Below are positions 1 to 8,751 of a DNA stretch of 32,966 bases, in pieces. A model generated the notes under the pieces. The model had not been told where the DNA came from and searched no databases. It saw only the letters and a program-made list of their open reading frames with translations. The DNA is from Candidatus Rokuibacteriota bacterium. GTDB taxonomy: Bacteria > Methylomirabilota > Methylomirabilia > Rokubacteriales > CSP1-6. Numbering within the stretch: position 1 is the first letter of the stretch; each line of letters opens with the position of its first letter. The translations under genes and the position numbers were made by a program. Location: assembly GCA_003221515.1 (NCBI GenBank), contig QHSI01000062.1:1-32966 (forward strand). Direction: 5' to 3'.

Positions 1-2936
1 CCCTGAACACGGAGGAGTTGCTGGCGGGCGTGCCGTGGCTCAAGGCGATGCGCTCCCAGTCAGTGACCGGCATGTCGTCCGTTCAGCTCATCTTCGAGCC
101 CGGCACCAACTTGATGCGCGCACGGCAGCTGGTCCAGGAGCGTCTGATCCTGTCTTACCTGCTGCCGAACGTCTCGCAGAGGCCGGTCATGCTCAATCCG
201 GTATCGGCGACGAGCCGCACGATGATGATCGGGGTGTCCTCGAAGAAGCTGTCCATGATCGAGCTGTCGGTGCTCGCCCGCTGGACGATCAAGCCGCGCC
301 TGATGGGTGTTCCCGGCGTCGCCAACGTCTCCATCTGGGGCCAGCGGGAGCGGCAGTTGCAGGTGCAATTCGATCCCGAACAGTTGCAGAAGCACAAGGT
401 GACGCAGGAACAGATCATCAAGACCGCCGGGGATGCCCTGTACGTGTCGCCCCTGACCTTCCTGAATGCCTCCTTCCCGGGGACCGGCGGCTGGATTGAT
501 ACCCCCAATCAGCGACTCGGTGTTCAGCACGTCCTGCCCATCTCCACGCCGGAGGACCTGGCCCGCGTCCCGGTCGACGGCGCGGCGGTTCGCCTGGGCG
601 ACGTGGCCAAGGTGGTGGAAGGCCATCCGCTGCTCATCGGGGACGCATTCCACAACGGGGGCGCGGGACTGCTGCTGCTCGTCGAAAAATTCCCCGGCGC
701 CAACACGCTCGAGATCACGCGGGGCGTGGACAGGGCGCTCGAGGCGTTGCGGCTCGGGCTCCCGGGGGTGGACGTCGACTCGCGGATCTTCCGAGCGGCG
801 ACGTTCATCGAGATGGCGTTCGAGAATCTCGGGATCGCTCTACTCCTCGGCGGCGTGCTCGTCGTGCTCGTGCTGGGCGCCTTCATGGCCTCGTGGCGGA
901 CCGCGCTGATCAGCCTGATCGCGATCCCGCTGTCCTTGCTGGCCGCTGCCGTCGTGCTGAGCCTGCGTGGCGCCACGCTCAACACGATGGTGCTCGCGGG
1001 GTTCGTGATCGCCGTCGGGGTCATCGTCGACGACGCCATCATCGCCGTCGAGCACATCGGGCTGAGGCTGCGGCAGCGCCGGTCGGAAGGCAGCGATCAG
1101 TCGACCGCCTCGATCATCTGGGACGCGTCGCTCGAGGTGAGCCGACCCGTTCTCTACGCGACGCTGATCGTCCTGCTCGCGGTGGCGCCCGCCTTCTTCA
1201 TGGAGGGCTTGTCGGGCGCCTTCTTCACGCCCCTGGCGGTCTCCTATGCCTTGGCGGTAGTCGCCTCGACGGTGGTGGCGCTGACCGTCACTCCCGCTCT
1301 GGGCCTGATCCTCCTGGGCGCCGCGCCCATCAAGGACCGTGCGGCCCCGCTCGCTCGGTGGTTGCAGCACGGCTATGATCGGCTGCTGGCGCGGACGATC
1401 CACGCTCCACGTACGGCAGCCGTCACCGCGGTCGTGCTGATGGCAGTTGGACTCGCGGTGTGGCCCGTGCTCGGGCAGTCCTTCCTGCCGGCGTTCAAGG
1501 AGCGGCAGCTGATGATCGACTGGGTGGGCGCGCCCGGCACCTCTCATCCGGCGATGTCTCGCGTCATGAATCAGGCGGCGCGGGAACTGCGGGCGGTGCC
1601 GGGAGTCACCAACATCAGCGCACATCTGGGGCGGGCCGTGACGGGTGATCAGATCGTCGGGATCAATGCCAGCCAGCTCTGGGTGAGCGTCGATCCCCAG
1701 GCGGACTACAAGGCGACGATGACCGCCGTTCAAAGAGTGGTCGACGGCTATCCCGGCCTCTCCAAGAACGTGCAAACGTATCTGCGCGAGAAGGTGCGAG
1801 AGGTGCTCACGGGTACCGACGACGCCATCGTGGTGCGCCTCTATGGTCCGGAGCGTGCCACGCTCAACCGCACGGCGCAGGACGTGCGCGACGCCCTGAC
1901 GAACGTCAAGGGCATCTCCGACCTGCGCGTGGAGGGCCAGGCCGAGGAAGCCCAGATCGAGATCAAGGTCGACATCGCCGCGGCCGAGCGTCATGGCCTC
2001 AAACCCGGCGACATCCGCCGGCAGGTCGCCACGATCTTTGCCGGCCTCCAGGTCGGGACCCTCTTCGAGCAACAGAAAGTGTTCGAAGTGGTGGTCTGGG
2101 GCGTGCCGGAAGCCCGCCGCAACCTCACCAATCTCCACGAGCTCCTGCTCGAGAATCCCAGGGACACTCGTGTGCGCCTGGATGATGTGGCCGCCCTGCG
2201 CATCGTACCCACGCCCACGGTCATCCATCATGAGGCCCTCTCTCCGCGTGTCGACGTGGTCGCCAACGTACGCGGACGCGACTTGGGGTCCGTCTCCGGC
2301 GACGTCGCTCGGCGTCTGAAGCAAGTGAAGTTCCCGCTCGAGTACCGAGCCGAGCTGCTCGGTGAGTACGCGGAGCGACAGGCTGCTCAGAAGCGCATGC
2401 TCAGTTTCGCCATTGCGGCCGCCGCCGGCATCTTTCTCGTCCTCCAGGCGTGCTTCGGCAGCTGGCGTCTGGCCACGCTGGTCTTCGTGACCCTCCCCGT
2501 GGCGCTGGTGGGCGGAGTGCTGGCCGCGTTCGCCGGCGGAGGCATCTCGCTCGGGTCGCTGGTCGGATTCCTCGCGTTGCTCGGGATCGCCGCGCGCAAC
2601 GGAATTCTGTTAATCGACCGCTACCAGAGTCTCCAGCAGCACGAGGGTGAACCCTTCGGTCCGGCGCTGGTCCAGCGAGGAACCCGGGAACGCGTAGCGC
2701 CGATCCTCATGACCGCGGTCACCACCGCGCTCGCGCTGGTACCCCTGGTGCTCCTCGGCGACGTCGCCGGCCTCGAGATCGTCCGTCCAATGGCGCTCGT
2801 GATCCTGGGCGGCCTGGTGACATCGACCTGGCTCGCCCTGGTGGTGATCCCCGCCCTCTATTTGAGGGTGCGAGCGGCTAGCTATCGAGTGGACGTCACC
2901 GACCATGCGCCCAGCGCGGCGGCGGCGCGAGCGTGA
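1..2936 (+). CDS. Heavy-metal-type RND efflux pump (CusA/CzcA-like), 5' partial
   Basis: Inner-membrane RND transporter that would export substrate by proton antiport as part of a tripartite envelope pump. The frame is open to the left edge (first whole codon at base 3), so the true start lies outside the window. Alignment with the paralogue at 3727 suggests about 65-70 N-terminal residues are missing. Visible features are the porter-domain region SVTGMSSVQLIF, the TM4 segment with the acidic pair in GVIVDDAIIAVEH (the expected proton-relay position), and the C-terminal membrane half with LGIAARNGILLIDRY. The ARNGI form is typical of uncharacterised HME-like pumps rather than CusA itself, so the substrate is unknown. 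Its stop is 39 bases before the adaptor gene, and the three genes look like one operon. It is clearly homologous along its length to the second pump. Confidence 0.9.
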   Translation, partial: LNTEELLAGVPWLKAMRSQSVTGMSSVQLIFEPGTNLMRARQLVQERLILSYLLPNVSQRPVMLNPVSATSRTMMIGVSSKKLSMIELSVLARWTIKPRLMGVPGVANVSIWGQRERQLQVQFDPEQLQKHKVTQEQIIKTAGDALYVSPLTFLNASFPGTGGWIDTPNQRLGVQHVLPISTPEDLARVPVDGAAVRLGDVAKVVEGHPLLIGDAFHNGGAGLLLLVEKFPGANTLEITRGVDRALEALRLGLPGVDVDSRIFRAATFIEMAFENLGIALLLGGVLVVLVLGAFMASWRTALISLIAIPLSLLAAAVVLSLRGATLNTMVLAGFVIAVGVIVDDAIIAVEHIGLRLRQRRSEGSDQSTASIIWDASLEVSRPVLYATLIVLLAVAPAFFMEGLSGAFFTPLAVSYALAVVASTVVALTVTPALGLILLGAAPIKDRAAPLARWLQHGYDRLLARTIHAPRTAAVTAVVLMAVGLAVWPVLGQSFLPAFKERQLMIDWVGAPGTSHPAMSRVMNQAARELRAVPGVTNISAHLGRAVTGDQIVGINASQLWVSVDPQADYKATMTAVQRVVDGYPGLSKNVQTYLREKVREVLTGTDDAIVVRLYGPERATLNRTAQDVRDALTNVKGISDLRVEGQAEEAQIEIKVDIAAAERHGLKPGDIRRQVATIFAGLQVGTLFEQQKVFEVVVWGVPEARRNLTNLHELLLENPRDTRVRLDDVAALRIVPTPTVIHHEALSPRVDVVANVRGRDLGSVSGDVARRLKQVKFPLEYRAELLGEYAERQAAQKRMLSFAIAAAAGIFLVLQACFGSWRLATLVFVTLPVALVGGVLAAFAGGGISLGSLVGFLALLGIAARNGILLIDRYQSLQQHEGEPFGPALVQRGTRERVAPILMTAVTTALALVPLVLLGDVAGLEIVRPMALVILGGLVTSTWLALVVIPALYLRVRAASYRVDVTDHAPSAAAARA

Positions 2937-2975
2937 GTGATGGCGCACAAAACCGAACGCAACGAGGAGGAAATC

Positions 2976-3704
2976 ATGCGGCGTGACTATCGACTATGGG
3001 CTCTGGTCGCCATCCTTGCTGGTCTGCACACGACCGCGTGTACCCAGAAGGTCGAGCTAATGAGCGAGATCAAACCGGCCAAGGTCGAGCGTGTCCAGGG
3101 AACGGAGCTCAGTCGCCTGACACTGACTCCGAAGGCGGTCCAACGGCTCGACATCAAGACGGCCGCGGTTCGTGAGGAGCGGATCGGGGCGCGGAAACGG
3201 CTGGTCGCCGGAGAAGTCATCGCCAGGCCGGCCGCCGCCGCCAACGACGGCAGCAAAGTCTGGGTCCGGGTGCCCATGTCCGCCGCGGACCTTCGCGTAG
3301 TGGCCGCCCGCCAGCCCGCCCAGATCGCATCGCTAGCGGACGTCACGGGCGGCACGACGGCCCGACCGGTCACGGTTCTCAACGGCTCCAAGGAGCTGGC
3401 GGCCCTGCATTACGCACTTGATCAGGCCGACGGCTTCACCCCGGGGCAACGGGTGCGGGTCGAGCTCGCGGTGTCCGGGGCCGCAATGCGCAGGATCGTC
3501 GCCACCTCTTCGGTGCTCTACGACGCGAAAGGCAAGACCTGGGTCTACACCAGCCCCGAGCCTATGGTGTTCGTCAGACATGCCATCACGGTCGACCACA
3601 TCGATGGGGACCGGGTCGTGCTGTCGGACGGTCCTGCCCCCGGTACGGCGGTCGTGACGGTCGGGGCGGCGGAACTGCTCGGTACCGAATACGGCAGAAA
3701 ATGA
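2976..3704 (+). CDS. Short periplasmic adaptor (MFP) lipoprotein of the RND system
   Basis: Membrane-fusion-type subunit that would link the RND pump to the outer membrane. The start at 2976 is chosen for the Shine-Dalgarno GAGGAGG at 2964-2970, five bases away; the open frame runs back to a GTG at 2937 without such a site. The 242-residue product opens with a lipoprotein signal and lipobox ending HTTAC. The part from about residue 85 (VWVRVPMSAADLRVV) to the end matches the beta-barrel and membrane-proximal part of CusB/CzcB-like adaptors, for example GQRVRVEL and PGTAVVTVGAAELL. Residues 45-80 run from the first strand (LVAGEVIARPA) almost directly into the barrel. The lipoyl/barrel-sandwich and alpha-hairpin parts that make family members about 400 residues long therefore appear absent. 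It may be a degenerate or auxiliary adaptor, with a full one possibly upstream of the window. Confidence 0.75.
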   Translation: MRRDYRLWALVAILAGLHTTACTQKVELMSEIKPAKVERVQGTELSRLTLTPKAVQRLDIKTAAVREERIGARKRLVAGEVIARPAAAANDGSKVWVRVPMSAADLRVVAARQPAQIASLADVTGGTTARPVTVLNGSKELAALHYALDQADGFTPGQRVRVELAVSGAAMRRIVATSSVLYDAKGKTWVYTSPEPMVFVRHAITVDHIDGDRVVLSDGPAPGTAVVTVGAAELLGTEYGRK

Positions 3705-3726
3705 TGGCCCGGAGAGGTTCACGGCG

Positions 3727-6700
3727 ATGATGCGCTGGATCGTCGGGTCCAGCTTGAAGTTCCGGTTCCTGGTGGTCGCCGTCGCGGCGGCGCTGATGTA
3801 CTTCGGCATGGAGCGCATTCGCTCCATGCCGGTGGACGTCTTCCCCGAGTTCGCGCCGCCCTTGGTGGAGATCCAGACCGAAGGCATCGGCATGACGGCG
3901 GCCGAAGTGGAGGACCTGATCACCCTGCCCCTGGAGGAGCTGCTCAGGGGGACGCCGGAACTGGATATCCTGCGCTCCAAGTCGGTCACCGGCCTGTCGG
4001 CGATCCGCCTCATCTTCAAGATGGGGACCGACCAGTTGCATGCCCGGCAGCTGGTGCAAGAGCGCCTCGCGCTGGCGGCTCATACCCTGCCGCTCTCGGC
4101 CGGCGCGCCGATCATGCTCCAGCCTCTGTCAGCGACCAGTCGCACCATGAAGATCGGGATCACCTCGAAAGAGCACGACCTGATCGATCTCTCGATGACA
4201 GCCTACTGGACGATCAAGTTCCGCTTGATGCAGGTGCCGGGTGTCGCCAACGTGCCGATCTGGGGCGAGCGAATCAAGCTGCTGGCAGTGCTGGTGGACC
4301 CGGAGTTGTTGCGCGTGTACGACCTGACGCTCAACGATGTCGAGAAGGCGGTCAGTGAAGCCCTGGAGTTCTCGGCCCTGCCCTATTCAAAGCACGCCAA
4401 GCTGCAGACCGAGGGGTTCATCGATACTCCCAACCAACGGCTCGCCCTCCGCTACGTCCTGCCCGTCTTCGAGGCGCAGGATCTGGCCAAGATTCCCCTG
4501 GAGGGTCACGACGGCAAGCCCGTGCTCCTGGGGCAGGTGGCCGAGGTGAAGTGGGACACCTGGCCGATGATCGGGGACGCGGTCATCAACGGCGGTCCGG
4601 GCCTGATGATGATCGTCGAGAAGCTGCCCTGGGCCAACACCCTGGACGTGACGCGAGGCGTTGACGCAGCGCTGGCGGCGTTGAAGCCCGGTCTTCCCGG
4701 GATCGAGATCGACGCCCACATCTTTCGGCCCGCGACCTTCATCGAGCTGGCGCTCCACAATCTCACGACCGCCCTGCTGATCGGGTGCCTGCTCGTGATC
4801 GTGGTGCTCGGCGCATTTCTCGTCGAGTGGCGGGCCGCGCTGATCAGCGTGGTGGCCATCCCGTTGTCGCTGACCGCCGGAGCCCTCGTGCTCTATGCGC
4901 GCGGCGCCACCATCAACACCATGGTCCTGGCCGGGTTCGTGATCGCCGTTGGGGTCGTCGTCGACGACGCCATCATCGACATCGAAAACATCGTGCGGCG
5001 ACTGCGCCAGCATCGCCGGGAGGGGAGCACGAGATCGACGGCGAGCGTCATTCTCGAGGCCTCGCTCGAGGTGCGCAGCGCAATCGTCTACGCCACGCTG
5101 ATCGATGCCGTGACCCTGGTCCCGGTCTTCCTCATGGAGGGTCTCTCCGGCGCCTTCTTCAGGCCCCTGGCCCTCTCCTACGCGCTGGCGGTGCTGGCCT
5201 CAATGGTGGTCGCCTTGACCGTCACCCCGGCCCTCGGACTGCTCCTCCTGTCCAAGTCGGCTGTCGAGCACCGCGAGTCCCCGATCGCCCGGTGGCTGCA
5301 ACGGAAGTACGAGGGGTTGCTCGCCCGGATCATTCGCACTCCGCGCCCGGCGTATGTCACCGTCGTCGTCATCGTGCTCGCCGGCGCCGTGGTCTATCCT
5401 TGGCTCGGGCAGTCCCTGCTCCCGAGCTTCAAGGAGCGAGACTTCCTGATGCACTGGGTGACCACTCCCGGCACCTCGCATCCGGAGATGGTCCGGATCA
5501 CGGAAAAGGCGTGTCGTGAGCTGATCTCCATTCCCGGAGTCCGCAACTGCGGCGCCCACGTTGGCCGCGCCATCACCGGTGACGAGCCCTACGGCGTCAA
5601 CTTCACCGAGAACTGGATCAGCATCGACCCCAAGGTGGACTACGACAAGACGCTCGCCAAGATTCAGGCGCTCGTCGACGGCTACCCCGGGCTCTATCGC
5701 GACGTCCAGACGTATCTCAAGGAGCGCATCAAGGAAGTCCTGACGGGCGGCAAGCAGGCCATCGTGGTGCGCACCTATGGCTCTGATCTGGAGGTCCTTC
5801 GCCAGACGGCCGCCGAGGTGGAGCACGCCCTGACCGGAATCCCCGGGCTCGTGGATCTTAAGATGGAGGCTCACCGGCCCGTACCTCAGGTGGGAGTGAA
5901 GGTGGACCTCGCGGCCGCCCATCACTTCGGGCTCAAGCCCGGCGACATCCGTCGGGCGGCGGCGACCATCGTGTCCGGCATCGAGGTCACCGACATCCAC
6001 CGGGACGGCAAGGTGTACGACGTGTGGGTGTGGAGCAAGCCCAAGGCGCGCCAAAGTGTGACCAGCATCAAGGAGCTCTTGATCGACACGCCGAAGGACT
6101 TTGTTCACGTGCGCCTGGATGAGGTCGCCGACGTGAGCGTCAAGCCGACCCCCGACAGCATCGAGCATGAAGGACTCTCGCGCCGGCACGACGTGGGCGC
6201 CAACGTGCGCGGCCGCGATCTCGGCTCCGTCGTCGCCGACGTCGAGCGTCGGCTCAAGAACGTCAAGTTCCCGCTGGGGTACCGCGCCGAGGTGCTCGGC
6301 GAGTACGCTGAGCGGCAGGCCGCTCAACGGCGCTTGCTGACCTTTTCAGTCGCGGCGGGGATCGGTGTCTTCTTCCTCCTGCTGACGTCCTTCGGGAGCT
6401 GGCGCCTGGCCATGCTGTCCTTCTTGACCCTGCCCTCGGCCCTGGTGGGAGGCGTGCTGGCGGTGTACCTCGCGGACGGCGTCATCTCGCTCGGCTCGCT
6501 CGTCGGGTTCTTCACGATCCTGGGCATCGCCGCCCGCAATGGAATCATGATGATCAATCATTTTCAGCATCTCGAGCGTCACGAAGGCGAGACGTTTGGC
6601 CCCGGGCTCGTCGTGCGGGGAGCCCGCGAACGGCTCTCACCGATTCTCATGACCACGTTGGCCTGCGGTCTGGCGATCGTTCCCCTGGTGATCGCCGGCA

Positions 6701-6837
6701 ATATCCCCGGGAACGAGATCGAGCACCCGCTGGCTATCGTCGTCCTGGGAGGATTGGTCACGTCGACCTTGCTGAATCTGTTCGTGGTGCCCTCCCTGTA
6801 CTTGCGTTTCGGGAGGTCCCAGCAGCGACCGGCATAA
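3727..6837 (+). CDS. Heavy-metal-type RND efflux pump (CusA/CzcA-like), full length
   Basis: Second RND permease of 1036 residues, the normal length for HME-type pumps, and a paralogue of the partial pump at the left edge. It has TM1 near residues 10-25, then the porter domain opening with PVDVFPEFAPPLVEIQTEG, the first large periplasmic loop, and TM4 with acidic residues in GVVVDDAIIDIENI. The second TM block contains LGIAARNGIMMINHFQHLE. Either of two adjacent ATGs (3727 or 3730) could start it; GGAGAGG at 3711-3717 is 9 or 12 bases upstream. The stop of the short adaptor is 22 bases before it, so the two are probably co-transcribed. The substrate cannot be read from the sequence. Two related permeases in one operon could form a mixed trimer or serve different substrates, as in MdtBC, but that is inference. 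Confidence 0.92.
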   Translation: MMRWIVGSSLKFRFLVVAVAAALMYFGMERIRSMPVDVFPEFAPPLVEIQTEGIGMTAAEVEDLITLPLEELLRGTPELDILRSKSVTGLSAIRLIFKMGTDQLHARQLVQERLALAAHTLPLSAGAPIMLQPLSATSRTMKIGITSKEHDLIDLSMTAYWTIKFRLMQVPGVANVPIWGERIKLLAVLVDPELLRVYDLTLNDVEKAVSEALEFSALPYSKHAKLQTEGFIDTPNQRLALRYVLPVFEAQDLAKIPLEGHDGKPVLLGQVAEVKWDTWPMIGDAVINGGPGLMMIVEKLPWANTLDVTRGVDAALAALKPGLPGIEIDAHIFRPATFIELALHNLTTALLIGCLLVIVVLGAFLVEWRAALISVVAIPLSLTAGALVLYARGATINTMVLAGFVIAVGVVVDDAIIDIENIVRRLRQHRREGSTRSTASVILEASLEVRSAIVYATLIDAVTLVPVFLMEGLSGAFFRPLALSYALAVLASMVVALTVTPALGLLLLSKSAVEHRESPIARWLQRKYEGLLARIIRTPRPAYVTVVVIVLAGAVVYPWLGQSLLPSFKERDFLMHWVTTPGTSHPEMVRITEKACRELISIPGVRNCGAHVGRAITGDEPYGVNFTENWISIDPKVDYDKTLAKIQALVDGYPGLYRDVQTYLKERIKEVLTGGKQAIVVRTYGSDLEVLRQTAAEVEHALTGIPGLVDLKMEAHRPVPQVGVKVDLAAAHHFGLKPGDIRRAAATIVSGIEVTDIHRDGKVYDVWVWSKPKARQSVTSIKELLIDTPKDFVHVRLDEVADVSVKPTPDSIEHEGLSRRHDVGANVRGRDLGSVVADVERRLKNVKFPLGYRAEVLGEYAERQAAQRRLLTFSVAAGIGVFFLLLTSFGSWRLAMLSFLTLPSALVGGVLAVYLADGVISLGSLVGFFTILGIAARNGIMMINHFQHLERHEGETFGPGLVVRGARERLSPILMTTLACGLAIVPLVIAGNIPGNEIEHPLAIVVLGGLVTSTLLNLFVVPSLYLRFGRSQQRPA

Positions 6838-6882
6838 GGGATGTTCGGGCCTTCTATCCATCCACAAAGAGAGCGATGGGAC

Positions 6883-7803
6883 ATGATGACAGTGAAATGC
6901 GGACTTCGTCATAGGGCGTTCGGCATCGCGACGATCTTCGTGTCGATCCTGCTCGCGTCGAGTGGTCTCGTGCTGCCCGGCGGTGTCGCGGTGGCGCAGA
7001 AGTCCGATGCTCCCGAAAAGGAGTTCGAGGACTTCGACCGCACCAAGTTCGAGCGTTCGACCACGATCGACAACGAGTGGTTCCCGCTGAAGGTGGGAAC
7101 ACGGTGGGTGCACCGCGGGTCGACCACCGAGAGGGGAAAGCGCGTCGCTCATCGTCTGGTCACCACCGTCACCGATTTGACGAAGGTCATCGATGGCGTG
7201 CGCACGGTCGTGCTCTGGGTCGAGGACTACAAGGAAGGCAAGCTGGATGAGGCGGAGCTCGCCTTCTTCGCTCAGGACAAGGACGGCAACGTCTGGTCTT
7301 TCGGAGAGTACCCCGAGGAATACTTCAACGGGAGGATGATCAGGGCGCCGGCCTGGATCCACGGATTGAACGATTCGACAGCGGGCATCATGATGCCGGG
7401 GGTGCCGCGGCTCGACACGCCCAGCTATTCCCAGGGGTGGGCCCCCTCGGTCTTCTGGACCGACCGGGGGAAGGTGGACCAGATGGGCCAGAAGACCTGT
7501 GTCCCGCTACGCTGCTACGACGACGTTCTGATCGTGGCCGAGACCAGCAAGGCGGAGCCCAACGCCGAGCAGCTCAAGTACTACGCGCGCGGTATCGGCA
7601 AGGTTCGAGTCGGCTGGAGGGGTGAAGGAGAAAAGCTCCAGGAAGTCCTCGAGCTGACCGAGTTCTCGCAGCTCGCCCCAGAGGCCCTGGCCCGGGCCCG
7701 TGCGGCTGCGCTGAAACTGGAGAAGAGCGCCTATAACGTCAGCAAAGATGTGTATGGCGCCACGACGCCCTCGGAGCACATGCCGAGCGCTCAACATCGA
7801 TGA
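6883..7803 (+). CDS. Secreted protein of unknown function
   Basis: I know this as a widespread hypothetical-protein type with no assigned function. The start is placed at 6883 (tandem ATGs at 6883 and 6886) because a signal peptide then follows directly, ending near VALPGGVAVAQ-like residues 35-40. An ATG at 6841 would add 14 polar residues ahead of it. The mature part of about 270 residues has conserved-looking blocks: IDNEWFPLKVGTRWVHRG, VIDGVRTVVLWVEDY, FFAQDKDGNVWSFGEYPEEY and QKTCVPLRCYDDVL. It has no membrane segment after the signal and no recognisable catalytic motif. Two cysteines (TCVPLRC) could form a disulfide. It starts 45 bases after the pump stop, and its stop overlaps the next start by four bases (ATGA), so it probably belongs to the pump operon. 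Confidence 0.8.
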   Translation: MMTVKCGLRHRAFGIATIFVSILLASSGLVLPGGVAVAQKSDAPEKEFEDFDRTKFERSTTIDNEWFPLKVGTRWVHRGSTTERGKRVAHRLVTTVTDLTKVIDGVRTVVLWVEDYKEGKLDEAELAFFAQDKDGNVWSFGEYPEEYFNGRMIRAPAWIHGLNDSTAGIMMPGVPRLDTPSYSQGWAPSVFWTDRGKVDQMGQKTCVPLRCYDDVLIVAETSKAEPNAEQLKYYARGIGKVRVGWRGEGEKLQEVLELTEFSQLAPEALARARAAALKLEKSAYNVSKDVYGATTPSEHMPSAQHR

Positions 7804-8591
7804 CGTCCACAGCGTCGACGTTTGCGTCGCTGATGCTCGCGGTGATGGTGATCGGAGTTGCCGCCACCGCCGACAGTCAGGACAGAGCGCCGGCGCCGGT
7901 TGTGGAGGGTCAGGACCAGAAGCCATCGACCCCACTCGAGAGCCAGGAGAACACCGCGGCTCTGCCCGAGAGCCAGGAGAAGACACCGGGCCCGACGGCG
8001 CCGAGCCCGGACAAGGCATCCGAGCCGGGGGGAAAGCAGGATCAGAAGTCGGTGGTCGCGTCCGAGGTCGTTGTGTACGCATCCGATCTGTCGGAGCGCG
8101 CGCTGTTCGAGTTCGACTTCTGGCCGAGCCGGGGATCTCCGGGGGGGAAGATGGTCGGAACCATCCAGACCGGGGACGAGATGCACCCTCCGCCCGAGGA
8201 AGACCCGCATGTAACCTTCAAGGTCAAGGTTTTGGGTGGCGTGCCCTACCGCTGCTGGATCCGCATGCTGGTGGGAGAGCCGCTGGGGCTATCGCAGGCG
8301 AACCGGCTCTATGTGCAATTCTCGAACGCGGTGGACAGGGCCGGCAAGGATGTTTTCAGGCCCAATACTGCGAGCTATCTGACCGTTCAAGGGCCCCCTC
8401 GGCGAGGCTGGAGATGGCTCCCCTGCGAGGCGGACCCCAAGTCGACCGACTCCCTGATCTATTTCCGCGACAGTCGGGAAATCACCATTAAGGTCCAGGC
8501 TGGGATGGAGGGCGTTGGGTTCGACCAGTTCGTGCTGAGCCCGGCACGATTCCTCGAGAAGCCTCCCGCGGAAGCCATCGTCAAGAAGTGA
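7800..8591 (+). CDS. Secreted protein with Pro/Gln/Glu-rich linker and beta-sandwich-like domain
   Basis: I do not recognise a named family. The start ATG overlaps the previous stop (ATGA), so translation is probably coupled. The 263-residue product has a signal peptide (residues 1-25). A low-complexity linker follows (about 26-85) with two near repeats, ESQENTAALP and ESQEKTPGP. The globular region opens with VVVYASDLSERALFEFDFW and closes with GVGFDQFVLSPARFL. That closing motif is common at the end of carbohydrate-binding-module-like beta-sandwiches, so binding of a sugar or envelope polymer is possible. Two cysteines sit in the domain (YRCW and LPCEA). It has no catalytic signature. A role in the envelope with the preceding gene is inference from position only. 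Confidence 0.75.
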   Translation: MTSTASTFASLMLAVMVIGVAATADSQDRAPAPVVEGQDQKPSTPLESQENTAALPESQEKTPGPTAPSPDKASEPGGKQDQKSVVASEVVVYASDLSERALFEFDFWPSRGSPGGKMVGTIQTGDEMHPPPEEDPHVTFKVKVLGGVPYRCWIRMLVGEPLGLSQANRLYVQFSNAVDRAGKDVFRPNTASYLTVQGPPRRGWRWLPCEADPKSTDSLIYFRDSREITIKVQAGMEGVGFDQFVLSPARFLEKPPAEAIVKK

Positions 8592-8751
8592 GCCTCTCGA
8601 ATTCCTTTCGTCCGGATCTCGATCAGCGTCCACCTATAGTTGTTCGTAGTCCCTATGCCATCCGACTGCCCACTCTAGGGAAGGGCGGTTTCGTCGCGCC
8701 CGGGGCCGCGAGCCCGAGGTCGTGGCGTCGACCCTTTCGGGAGCCATGCGA

